From the NCBI GenBank assembly GCA_009746045.1, contig RPFO01000072.1, positions 4,404,245-4,468,244 of the forward strand: DNA of 64,000 bases, written 5' to 3'. The position numbers were made by a program, and so were the translations under genes. The notes beneath the pieces were generated by a model, which made no database searches, was not told the DNA's origin, and saw nothing but the letters and a program-made list of their open reading frames with translations. The stretch's first letter is position 1, and the number at the start of each line of letters is the position of its first letter. This document shows positions 1 through 9,695 of the stretch, piece after piece. This DNA comes from Mesostigma viride. Lineage: Eukaryota; Streptophyta; Mesostigmatophyceae; Mesostigmatales; Mesostigmataceae.

Positions 1-531
1 CATTCCCCATTCCCCATTCCCCATTCCCCATTCCCCATTCCCATTCCCCATTCCCCATTCCCCATTCCCCATTCCCCATTCCCCATTCCCCATTCCCATT
101 CCCCATTCCCCATTCCCCATTCCCCATTCCCCATTCCCCATTCCCCATTCCCCATTCCCCATTCCCCATTCCCCATTCCCCATTCCCCATTCCCCATTCC
201 CCATTCCCCATTCCCCATTCCCCATTCCCATTCCCCATTCCCCATTCCCCATTCCCCATTCCCCATTCCCTATTCCCCATTCCCCATTCCCCATTCCCCA
301 TTCCCCATTCCCTATTCCCTATTCCCCATTGCCCATTCCCCATTCCCCATTCCCCATTCCCCATTCCCCATTCCCCATTCCCCATTCCCCATTCCCCATT
401 CCCCATTCCCCATTCCCATTCCCCATTCCCCATTCCCCATTCCCCATTCCCCATTCCCCATTCCCCATTCCCCATTCCCCATTCCCCATTCCCCATTCCC
501 CATTCCCTATTCCCTATTCCCTATTCCCTTC
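1..531. repeat. CCCCATT minisatellite
   Basis: A nearly pure 7-bp array (CCCCATT) with occasional 6-bp CCCATT and CCCTATT variants fills the first half kilobase and is cut by the window edge. The + strand is pyrimidine-rich and the - strand carries runs of four G every seven bases, so it could form G-quadruplexes. It ends about 100 bp before the acceptor at 636-637, so it probably sits in an intron. The open frames across it are artefacts of the period. Confidence 0.97.
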
Positions 532-637
532 CCTCGTACCCTATTATTCCTTTGTGTATTCCCTTTCTGCCTTCTTCCTTATCCCCTTCTCCCTGTCTAT
601 TTTTCTCATCCTGTCGCGCAACCCTTGTCATCACCAG

Positions 638-901
638 GACAAGGCCTGGTCGGAGACGTCAGCCACCGAGCTCTCGCGGCTGCTGACCTGGCTGATGGTC
701 GTCGGCTACAGCCTGCGTGTGATGGAGGTGCGCTATGACCTGGACCGCTTTGTCCAGCTGCCTAGCGACACCGGCAGCAACAGCAGCAATAACGGAGGCA
801 GCAACAATGGCGGAAACGGAGGGCCTCCTGGGACAGACATGTGGCAGCTGCCGCCTGGGGCCCCTGGCCCGGGGAACGGCAGTGGGGGGAGCTGGCTGTG
901 A
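638..901 (+). CDS. probable last exon of an unidentified gene
   Basis: After a CAG at 635-637 the frame reads DKAWSETSATELSRLLTWL and stays open to the TGA at 899-901. The first ~45 residues look like ordinary coding sequence: high GC third positions, and a short hydrophobic stretch LLTWLMVVGYSL. They are followed by a low-complexity tail rich in Asn, Ser, Gly and Pro. The upstream exons are outside the window, beyond the CCCCATT array. I do not recognise the family. The acceptor and phase are inferred, so the exon could start slightly elsewhere. Confidence 0.45.
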   Translation, partial: DKAWSETSATELSRLLTWLMVVGYSLRVMEVRYDLDRFVQLPSDTGSNSSNNGGSNNGGNGGPPGTDMWQLPPGAPGPGNGSGGSWL

Positions 902-1289
902 CGACTGCGATTGTGGGTGGGGAGAGTACATATGTGAGACGACCCACGCGCCGGGTAAAACAGCCCATTTGGTACAGCAGGGGCCAGGGATGGATTCTGG
1001 GACACTCCCATCACTACCAAGTAATGGCGACCTCGAAGGTTTTGGAGGTCTTCACTGCTCTTGAGTATGCCATAGTCAATCCGTGGCTGTCAACCGCGCC
1101 CTGTTACCATGTTGAGGTGCACATGGTTGTGGTGGCCCGTGCTCAGGATGTTGAAGTATACCTGGGTTTGGTTTAGTTGGTAGCCTTAGGTTGCTTATAG
1201 AGCTGGTACAGGCGATGGGCTATCTATTGCTGTTGACTGTGCTGCAGTTTCATCCAGTTTCTGTGGCAATGGCTCTGTATGTAAATATC
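902..1289. other. no gene seen
   Basis: Mixed-composition sequence after the stop codon at 901, presumably 3' UTR and intergenic DNA. No convincing ORF, RNA or repeat was seen here. Confidence 0.4.
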
Positions 1290-1640
1290 AACCAGCGCAG
1301 GCCAGAAATCGGGAGAATCCGGACCATGGTAAGCTCGAGCCTGCCGTTATCTTGTCCGCGTTTTCGAGTCGTTCATGATGATGAATATGAATGGAGATGG
1401 AAATGTGTAGCCTTGTGCATTGAAATTATGGTTGGCTTACGTGTAGAGCGACTATAGATGACCTAGGCGGTGGGGCCGGAAACAGCTTGCTTGATCAGGG
1501 CGTGTGTTTCGAGCCTAACTGGCCGATAAATACATGAAAATCTTGTGAGTGCAAGCCGGTGGGTCCCCAAGGATGTAATGAATAGCCTGTATCAAAGAGA
1601 CAACCAGCGCAGGCCAGAAATCGGGAGAATCCGGACCATG
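1290..1640 (+). repeat. dispersed ~220-bp repeat (R1), full and partial copy
   Basis: A block of about 220 bp begins near ACAACCAGCGCAGGCCAGAA and ends near GGGCGTGTGTTTC. It recurs at 5990-6235 on the same strand and at 7975-8190 inverted. A second, truncated copy of its first ~55 bp lies at 1584-1640. Only its leading ~25-60 bp recur again at 14592-14617 and 24611-24645 (+), and at 60569-60592 and 60893-60960 (-). It has no coding capacity and looks like a short interspersed or MITE-like family whose one end is best conserved. Confidence 0.75.
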
Positions 1641-1819
1641 GTAGCCTGTATAGATAGATGTTGTAGTTAGTTGCTGTTAGATAGATGTCGTAGGTAGCTG
1701 ATGTAGATAGATTAGACCGGTAGGACTGTTTGCACCCACCCATCCATCCATCGGGGTTAATGCTCCGTGACTCCCCAACGGGAGCACGAGTCTAATTAAT
1801 TAATTAATTAATTAATTAA
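1641..1819 (+). mobile_element. retroelement 3' end, hairpin family 1, TTAA tail
   Basis: The block contains TAGATAGATT, CCGGTAGGA, CATCCATCC and CGGGGTTAAT, then a perfect hairpin CTCCC-CAAC-GGGAG at 1771-1784. CACGAG and a (TTAA)n tail follow. The same order recurs at 9120-9246 and 11800-11934, and the terminal hairpin recurs at 8414-8427 and, varied, at 58382-58395. It looks like a 5'-truncated LINE or a SINE whose 3' end is a stem-loop plus a short tandem tail instead of poly(A). Confidence 0.65.
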
Positions 1820-3695
1820 GGGGAGGTGGCACCCCAAAACCCTTAAAAATTGACATATGGTAATATCACTTGAAATCCATTTGCACAACCCAAAGTTATG
1901 ATTGGGGGCACTAAATAACATCTCTAGTGAGTTGTCCATGCACTTGTTGGGGGTACTACCCCCATATATACGCCGATAATGCGCTATAAATAGCAAAAGA
2001 CGCTCATTAGGGCTGGGTATGCCCCAGCCAATGCACACATTTATTTACAAAACTGCCTGCAGCGTTTTTAGTTCCCTGAGTTTGTAGCTTGCTGAGCTAT
2101 TTACATCATGAAAAGGGCAAAACCTCGAACAGTTATTAATTTCCCCGCAAAATGACCCTTTTTTTACCGGACATTGGGAATAACTTTTTATAAACACGTC
2201 AAAAAAATACTTTTTCCTGCAGCGAAAATCCGTCTAACAGGGGGACAACTGTGTTCCAAGTCCCAGGTCATTCCGACAAGTCTAGCTCAAGTTATAAGGT
2301 TTTGCGTGCTAAATCCTGAACATACGCTAAATGAGGTTTTTCTGTGTATAAGGTCACCTAGACATGATGTTTTCCATCCAAGAAGCCAAAAAACATGCCC
2401 AACTCGATCACACAACATAAGAAAAGGCTAGGCACCTCATCTGCCCTCCCCTGCCCTCAGCATGGCCAGCCTTGCCAGCGTGGGCATAGCAACACCATCG
2501 CTAGGCATACACGCACCAAGAGAGCATACACTATGCTCAGCCCAAGGTTACCATGTAAATTTATGCCAAGAACTCAGCAAGTGTACGTGTAAAAACCTTA
2601 GAAAGAATGCCCAAGCAATAGAGGCAACTGCAGCCTGCAAACTTGGCGGCAAATCATACATGCTGTCTGCCAAGCATTCACATCCTATCCAGCTTGCCTT
2701 GCTGCACACATAGCAGTGAAGTCATAGCTCAAGGAAAGCAATGGAAACACCTATCTAATGCAATGCCACTCATGCAGTATGGCCAGCAAAAGAACCACTC
2801 TCACCTTCCTTTCCAATATGGCAATTTGCTAAGAAGCTGATGCCAGCTTGTTAGCCTCTAGGCACATGCCGGATGTCGTTACTAAAACAGGCGTGTCAGA
2901 TCCGGCACATAACAAAGCGTCTGAGCAAGCTCATGTCCAAAGGGAGATGAAAACAAATGTCAACACATTACCAACAACTTGACCTCGGCGCCTGAAGCAT
3001 GCCAGCCACAAACTACACGAAATTGTACGAAATTGCTAGGAATCTGACGATGCAACCGAAAGAAATGGAGCGCTTCCTGCAGGGAAACTGCCCGAAAAAA
3101 GGGCGAAAGGCCGACGTTAATGCACCTGCCTGCGTGGAAATGTTTCATGCATAAACTGGCACGCAAGCTCGAACAATAAAAGACATCATCCATTGATCAG
3201 GCGATCAAGGAAGGTGCGCCTTCCGTGAATACGTCGAAGGCGACCTGCGCAGGCCTGCGTAGGTTCTTACCTTGAATGCCGGAAATGTAAAAGAAACCGG
3301 GAAGCTTCGGCACAAACTCGACAACACCATCAATTTAGCCTCATAATCGCTCTTTAGAGCCTACGTTGCCTCACAATCGCTGCCGTAAAACTGCATTAAA
3401 TTTCATGATCCGCAAGAGAAATTATATCCTGGACCCCCGCGCCCGTAGCCGTTCGAGAAATGAGCGATATTGCAAACCGTAAACTTTCCGCCATGAAATG
3501 AGGTCATCGACTAATCTTCTGCGAAATTCATGCATTTTTTCTAGCTTTTTAGATGCCATATCGATTAATATTGCCTGAAGGCAAGCCGCCATGGCCACCT
3601 CCGCGAGGGTTGAGCGGTCCGGGCACACATTATACACCGTACGGACGGTACCGCGAATTTTTTGGCGCGGAAAATATTCGGCGCGCCACGTCCCC
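1820..3695 (+). mobile_element. non-autonomous GGGG-ended element, left copy
   Basis: The element begins GGGGAGGTGGCACCCC directly after a TTAATTAA tract. It ends GGCGCGCCACGTCCCC directly before another TTAATTAA tract, so the ends are imperfect inverted repeats. The left ~780 bp matches the right end of the element at 11935-14572 in inverted orientation, and the last ~120 bp matches that element's left end, again inverted, so the two are sister copies. No transposase ORF was seen. A TTAA-like target would be compatible with piggyBac-type insertion, but the ends do not prove a superfamily. Confidence 0.7.
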
Positions 3696-3900
3696 TTAAT
3701 TAATTAATAGCCTGACTATCTTTTTGAACCTGACTGCGTCACGTGAGCATATATCAGGTGAGCACAAACGATCCTCAAGAAATGGTACGTGCTGGAGTGG
3801 GGTGGGTGCCTAGCTAACCTCTAGTTGTAGAGTTGCGGGCGCGCCACAGCGGGAACTGCTGTAGGTTCACTTACACCCATGTAACTGGCTACTCCACCGG
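3696..3900 (-). mobile_element. antisense LINE/SINE 3' end, hairpin family 2
   Basis: Read on the - strand, this ends with a degenerate form of the hairpin CACGTGAC-GCA-GTCACGTG followed by a TTAATTAA tail (3696-3709 on the + strand). The upstream part resembles the 3' ends at 4494-4690 and 25768-25900. The 5' limit is not clear. Confidence 0.5.
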
Positions 3901-4195
3901 CACATGCAGAAATTATCTGGCGGAGCCAATTTTCGGAAGAACCGTTAGGTTCGCCAGAATTGGCGAAGCTTATAAGGCCGTACACGTGAGAAAACATAGG
4001 AATAGGGGATGAAAATCCGTCAATCCATCCATCCATACATACATACATCCACCGAATTTGTCCCGAATTTGCAAGCATAAGGGTGAGGTTCTTCCGAAAA
4101 TTGGCTCCGCCGTAGAGTTTCAACGGGCAAGTTGCAAACACGCACGTTACTTGATTGATGCACAAGCACGCATCGCATCAGTCTATTACGTTAGG

Positions 4196-4400
4196 CTGAA
4201 CTCACAGGTCCGGGGAACAGGTGTGCGAACGGGTGTGCGAACGTGTGTGCGAACAGGCCGAGTCGGGCCGAGCTAATTATAGGACCGACCTGTTCGCACA
4301 AGCGTTCGCAACTGGACCAACCCGTTCGCCAACTCCGGGGTTTTGGAAAGTTGGCGAACGGGTGTGCGAACGGGTGTGCGAACGTGTGTGCGAACAGCAG
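4196..4400 (+). repeat. GTGTGCGAACGG direct/inverted repeat cluster
   Basis: Starting at GGCTGAACTCACAGGTCCGG, the 12-bp unit GTGTGCGAACGG occurs three times. A few inverted copies (TTCGCACA, GTTCGC) follow, then three more direct units. A mirror-image copy lies at 11583-11698, ending CGGACCTGTGAGTTCAGCC. The paired layout and the shared GGCTGAACTCACAGG edge suggest the terminal part of a fold-back or MITE-like element. No ORF is present. Confidence 0.6.
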
Positions 4401-4493
4401 ATGGCGCGAAACGATGGACTAGGCGACCAAAATCACCTCGTTCTCGCGGGAAGCTAGGCGAGGCATGCGTATGGTGGTGGCTGGCAGCCATCA

Positions 4494-4690
4494 ATTAATT
4501 AATAATTTGGTTATTTACACGTCGACTTCGTCTCGTGGGCACACACCGCGTCCTTAGCAGGTGGAAATGGAATGCATATGGGATGAATGACTGTCTAGCT
4601 TCTAGTCGCGAAGCCGCGGGCACCACGGCCGACTCGAACCCGCCTGGTTTTCTTATCATAGGCGGAGTCCTTCTAAACTAGCCGAAAAAA
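4494..4690 (-). mobile_element. SINE-like element with tRNA-like head and LINE-like 3' end
   Basis: On the - strand this begins with a tRNA-like head with GGCTAGTTTAGAAGG as a D-arm/box A candidate and GGGTTCGAGTC as a good box B. The body shares GGCCGTGGTGCCC and a diverged CACG...CGTG hairpin with the LINE 3' end at 25768-25900, and a TTAATTAA tail follows (4494-4506). The tRNA fold is imperfect and I do not claim a functional tRNA. Confidence 0.45.
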
Positions 4691-5989
4691 GGTGAAGGCA
4701 GTCCTAGCCAGCAACTGAAGAGTTAGGCCCTGCCAGCGCCTCGGATAGCAGCGCGGGCGACGTATCTTCTATGCAACCTGCGGCGGAAGGCGATTGCGGC
4801 GTCAATCAAATACGGCAGAACCAACTTCAGCCGAGCTTGCTATAATCGTTCCGGCATCAACGTAAAAAATTCCACTCGTCAGATATTGCATGCTGGCGTT
4901 GCGGATAGGGAGACGCGGCCGTCCGACGGTAGGGCGGTGGATGTGTTGGTTTGCACGAACTGTCACGTTGAACTCGACGCATGCTGTTCAATGATTCATG
5001 ACGTTGGACGGTGGGTCAAACAATTTTTTTGGAATGTTTTCAAGGCATCCTCCCTCTGCAACTCATCAATCATGCAGCCACATGTAGGTGACCTCGCCGT
5101 CCAATGTTTTGTCTCATAAGGTGCCATATCATGTCAGTCTTCTTTATAAAAACATCGCCGTCACGTCTTTGCGACTATGGCCAGTGTGTCGAGGAGGATG
5201 GCGCTTAGCAAGCGATAATTTGAGGTAAAATCATTAGACATGTGAGTTCAGCCCATTGTGTTATCTTGATATCAGGTGGCCTAAGCCTTAAACCATCTGG
5301 TATAATCCATCAGATCAATCATGCCCTGGGCAGCCCCTTGGCTTTCTTGCGGTGGCATGGTATGCCTACTAGGAATGAAGTGCCTTCCAGCCCAGTCAGT
5401 ACACATATGGAATGGGAGGGGTTGTATAAGAGGTGGAGGGGCTGTTGTGGCATGCATAGCTGAAGTGCACAGAATCTGGCCCTATACTAACATAAAGTTG
5501 TGTGCGTGTATTCTCTTTTTCCTTCTTCGTTTGTTTTACTTCCCCCTCAAACCCTTTTTGCTTTGTTATCGTCTGTCTCCCTCCATGCAGGTCTTCCTAC
5601 AGATAGCCACGCGGCTCCCGACAAATCAGTGAGACAAGTATTCCTGGACGCATGGCGGTCTTACGTCGTGTGAGGACTACTAGTAGTCGTCTGAGAGGAA
5701 AGGCGCGAAGATCATGGGGGGGGGTCTGTAGGAAGACATACGTGGAAGGAGAGAGAATGGTGAACACAAAAGGGCTGACCGGGTGGTGGATGGAAAATAA
5801 TAAAAGTTAAAATAAAAAATAAAAAGGGGATGAGAAGAAGAATAAACAAAAGGGACAAAGAGGTCATTGCTGGGATATGACAATTAATAGGCAATACGTT
5901 GGGCTAAGGGTCAGGGGTTTCTAGTTCGTAGTTTGAGCGCCCGTGGTTCCCAGGATCTCCATCCCAACAATCTGGGTCAAACGCCTCCT
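4691..5989. other. no gene seen
   Basis: Mixed-composition sequence. Open frames are short (60-103 codons), overlap on both strands and match nothing I recognise. A purine/A-rich stretch lies at 5690-5870. Confidence 0.4.
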
Positions 5990-6235
5990 ATCAAAGAGAC
6001 AACCAGCGCAGGCCAGAAATCGGGAGAATCCGGACCATGGTAGCTCGAGCCTGCCGTTATCTTTTCCGCGTTTTCGAGTCGTTCAGGATGATGAAGATGA
6101 ATGGTGATGGAAATGTGTATCCTTGTGCATTGAAATTATGGCTGGCTTACGTGTGGAGCGACTAGATGACCTAGACGGTGGGGCCGGAAACAGCATGCTT
6201 GATCAGGGCGTGTGTTTCTAGCCTAACTGGCCGGG
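5990..6235 (+). repeat. R1 repeat, direct copy of an inverted pair
   Basis: A copy of the ~220-bp R1 repeat (see 1290-1640). Together with the inverted copy at 7975-8190 it brackets the LINE ORF1 remnant, giving long inverted repeats about 1.75 kb apart. The pair may be two independent insertions or the arms of a composite element. Confidence 0.75.
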
Positions 6236-6881
6236 AGTGTCTAGTGGTGAGCACCATTGCTGCGATCGCTCTCCCACCATTTACGAGGAAATACCCGCAA
6301 ATGGAAAACCACTGAAAAGGTCTAGCTAGTCAGTCATCACGTTAGCCATGCCATGATTCCAAACGTCCAAGAACTGCACACGGTGCAAAGGCAAAAAGCC
6401 GGAGGACAGCACTTTCAAATGTGCGGCGGGAACCAAAAGCCCGCGGATGCCAGAAAACATCGTGTTGCGGCAGCGACGCGACGATGTGGACAACGAATTC
6501 AGTGCCAAGCTCGGAACGGCGGCAAAGGAGATCTGGCATCACAGGGTTCAGATGTGCGGAGATACTATGCGATCCAGCCGGTCCACGACCTGTTTGTAGA
6601 GCTTGTGCCAAGGGGCAGCACCGAACAGATGTGGGTGACGTTGCAAAAAACATCGGACTTGTCGGAGCATAATGGCTCGGTCATAGTCTTTGACCAATAA
6701 ACGCTGCAAGAGTTCAACAAGAGTCGTGATGAAATCAACACGATAAGAACAAAGACGGGAAAAACGATGTAACTGAGAAAGAACAACACCATATTTTGCC
6801 GTGTGGGAAAGGAGACTGTGAATATCGGGGTAACGAATAAAAGGAATTTGCTGGTATTTAGGATCCTTGCGCTTATCATAG

Positions 6882-7817
6882 ACAGCACAGCCGGCAGCCC
6901 CCTCGGCTTCCTCCCTCTGCAAGGATGACATCCGCGCAGTGCTGGAGGAGCACGTGACCTGGCCGCTGGCCGAGCAGCTGACATCGCTGAACACCACGCT
7001 CAACACGGTCGAGGCCCGGGTCTCCAACGTGGAAACCAAGGTCGTCCACAAGCTCCAGCCCCAGTTCACGACGCTGCACACCGCGGCACAAGCTTCGGAA
7101 ACGCATGCGGCACTTGTCTCTCGCCTTAACCAGGTGGAGGGCAAGTGTGGCGTGCTCCTGAAGAAGCTTGAGGCCATCACCGCCCACACCGAGGCCCTGG
7201 CCACACAGGTCCCCAAGATAGCGGAGCAGACGGCCACCATTGCATCCCAGCCACCCCGGCAGGATGCTGGCGACCTCCCGCCGCTCTCCTACGCGGACCT
7301 GCTGCGGTCAGCGACCGCCTCCACCACCGACGCCATCGCCACAAAGCTCCAGGAGCTGGAGGACCACCGCCAGGCCCAGCAACGGGAGGTCACCGATCGC
7401 GCTCGCCGCGAGTGCCGAGTGGTGCTACGTCGCTTCCCCCAGAAGCCAGGTGAGACGTCAACCTCTCTTGCTGACGAGCTCAAGAACCAGCTTCTTACCC
7501 TCATGGGCCTGGTAGGTGAGGTAGAACTGCGTGGGTGCCACCGCCTTCCCCACTCACGGGACAAGGCGGCTCCCCCACCAGTCCTACTCACCTTCTCCTC
7601 CCCTGAGGATAAGCAGCGGTTCCTCTCTCGTCGCAAGCGGTTGCACGACCTCACCTGGACGCTGGATGACGACCTCACCCCCGCTCAGCAACAGCAGCGA
7701 CGCGACCTGTGGCCGGAATACCTCCGCCATAAGCAGGACCCCCAGAAGCCCAAGGTGTACTGGAGGGGCGGGGACCTGATGATCAACCACAAGATGTGGA
7801 CGCCCCCAGCGGGCTAG
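6882..7817 (+). pseudogene. LINE ORF1-like protein, 5'-truncated
   Basis: The frame is open from after a TAG at 6879-6881 to the TAG at 7815-7817. It has no ATG near its upstream end, so it is probably 5'-truncated. The first half has the heptad pattern of a coiled coil (AEQLTSLNTTLNTVEARVSN). The second half has an RRM-like segment (RRECRVVLRRFPQKPGETST) and then an L1 ORF1-type C-terminal domain: PVLLTFSSPEDKQRFLSRRK, LDDDLTPAQQQQRRDLWPEY and VYWRGGDLMI. It is a diverged relative of the ORF1 copies at 25129-25670 and 56634-57980, sharing GETSTSL, TLDDDLT and VYWRG. Family knowledge says such proteins bind and chaperone LINE RNA. No ORF2 follows. Confidence 0.75.
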
Positions 7818-8455
7818 AATAGCAATAGCCCTAGCTTGTAACCATTGGCGTCACTGCCGCTAAGGCAGCCATGCCTAGAATGTTGCCTAGCTGTGCCAAC
7901 ACACCTAGTCACGTGCCGCCAACGCACGGTACACAACCAGCCATAGCCTAGTCCTAGTACAGCCATGCTCTCCTGATCAAGCATGCTGTTTCCGGCCCCA
8001 CCGTCTAGGTCATCTAGTCGCTCCACACGTAAGCCAGCCATAATTTCAATGCACAAGGATACACATTTCCATCACCATTCATCTTCATCATCCTGAACGA
8101 CTCGAAAACGCGGAAAAGATAACGGCAGGCTCGAGCTACCATGGTCCGGATTCTCCCGATTTCTGGCCTGCGCTGGTTGTCTCTTTGATGCTACGCCCTG
8201 GCTATGTTCAGATTACTTGCCCACGCTCCTTGCTATGATATGCTCACATGGGTCTTATTGCACCCACAGTTTGCCGGATCGTTAGCCTGTCCTTTTAGCT
8301 AGCCGCGCCCGATTGCAGCTGTGGCATGCCTTTGGCATGAAGGAGACTGGGGGTCTCTGCCCTTTCTCCTGTAGTGCACACACAGGGATTAAAAGCACTT
8401 CGGTGCTCCGTGACTCCCCAACGGGAGCACGAGTTTAATTAATTAATTAATTAAT
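7818..8455 (+). mobile_element. LINE 3' region with R1 insertion, hairpin and TTAA tail
   Basis: After the ORF1 stop comes an untranslated region that contains the inverted R1 copy (7975-8190) and a GTGGCATGCCTTTGGCATGA stem-loop at 8322-8341. It ends with the perfect hairpin CTCCC-CAAC-GGGAG (8414-8427), CACGAG and (TTAA)n. This links hairpin family 1 to an ORF1-bearing LINE. Confidence 0.6.
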
Positions 8456-8804
8456 CATAGACAGCCGTACGCCAGCCCTTCTTGTTATGGGTAATGTTAA
8501 GATCGAGGTAATTGCAATGAGTATCCTCCGACGTGAGCTTTAATGTGAGGGACGCTTGCGGGTAGATGCCAGGCAGACCAGCGGTGATATACAAATGGGT
8601 TGCGAAATCAGGGTTGTCGAAAGCGATGACATCATCAATGTATCGACATGTATGGATAAAACGCCTGATGAGAACATCATCGTTTGAGGCAATGAGATTC
8701 TCCATGAATGCAAGCTCATAAGTGTATAGATAGAGGTTTGCAAGGAGCCCGGCACAGTTAGTGCCCATAGGGATGCCGACTATAACCAGCTCACTCCAGT
8801 TCAT
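8451..8804 (-). pseudogene. reverse transcriptase fragment (Penelope-like?)
   Basis: A 117-codon fragment on the - strand carries RT motifs: GIPMGTNCAGLLANLYLYTY (fingers/palm), RYIDDVIAF (the catalytic YxDD-type motif, with IDD) and YLDLNITHNKKGW downstream. The combination of PMGTNC, YIDD and YLDL resembles the RTs of Penelope-like or related elements more than the YADD of the LINE at 25768-28440. This assignment is from memory and uncertain. Both ends are truncated. The C-terminal edge runs straight into the TTAATTAA tract at 8437-8455. Confidence 0.6.
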
Positions 8805-8839
8805 AGGTGGAAGGTGGAAGAGTGTATCAAGGAGACAAC

Positions 8840-9246
8840 CAGAGATGGAAGAGTGTATAAGTAAGTTTTATTGAGTCAGACAACTATTCATTTTATTAAG
8901 TGAGACAACCATTCATGGACGCAAGTAGTGAAAATAAAAAGAAAAGAAGAATGATAGACAAGTAGCACATGATAAGAACATCGTAAGATTACGTTAAAGT
9001 AAAGATAAAGAATGCCCAGGTCCCGGCCAAGGACAATGAACCCGCCTCCTGTTGTGGGGAAGAAGCCTACTTGCGCCTACATGGGAAGAATGGCCTAAGC
9101 GACCTAGGAATGCGACCTAGGATCTGGCTCCATCTAGATACAATAGACCAGTAGGAGTGTGTGCATACCGCCCCCTTCAAGCCATCCATTGGGGTTAATA
9201 CTCCGTGACTCCCCAACGGGAGCACGAGTTTTATTAATTAATTAAT
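8840..9246 (+). mobile_element. short retroelement, hairpin family 1
   Basis: It ends with CCAGTAGGAGTGTGTGC, CATCCATTGGGGTTAATACT, the hairpin at 9209-9222, CACGAG and a TTAATTAA tail, matching 1641-1819 and 11700-11934. The 5' part has short internal repeats of AGACAACCATTCAT and no ORF. The left edge is not defined. Confidence 0.55.
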
Positions 9247-9479
9247 CATAATAAATATAATAAACATAAAGAAGAAGAAATGAGATTACAGCAATAAGTA
9301 AAAAAAAAAAGACTACAGAAAGTTATCTCACTTAATAAGGAAATATAGAAAGTTGAATAAATATAAAGTGCAGACACGTGTGTAGTACTCCTACACACAG
9401 ATCTCGAGTGATTTATCTAGTACCAAATCCGAAAGGCTTGCATCACTCCCCGGACAGGAGAACTTTTGCGGATGACTGT

Positions 9480-9695
9480 AGGTGTAAGTTGGCGATGCCA
9501 TGGTAACCGGAGACGTCCGTCCTATAGTCAGCAAAATTGGTGCGAGAGGTCCCCAGTTCGATTCCGGTCGGATTCATTTGCAGATCGCGTTTTCCGCGTT
9601 TTCCGCGGCCCGGCACTGAACGCAAAGGTTTTCACCTTTGCGGAGTGTCTGATCAGAATAAAGTAAAAGCATAGATAATTTAATTAATATGAATA
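9480..9695 (+). mobile_element. possible SINE with box B and terminal hairpin
   Basis: A box B-like AGTTCGATTCC lies at 9550-9560. A perfect 8-bp hairpin CGCAAAGG-TTTTCA-CCTTTGCG follows at 9621-9642, then an A/T tail with TTAATTAA near 9680. Box A is not clear. The layout parallels the SINE-like copies at 4494-4690 and 58425-58605. Confidence 0.35.

Noticed and set aside
1..531. Telomere
   Set aside because: CCCCATT is not a known telomere heptamer, and the array is followed by coding-like sequence and an acceptor. An interstitial minisatellite is simpler.
4612..4690. Functional tRNA gene on the - strand
   Set aside because: Box B is good, but acceptor and T stems do not pair and the sequence continues into a SINE-like body and tail.
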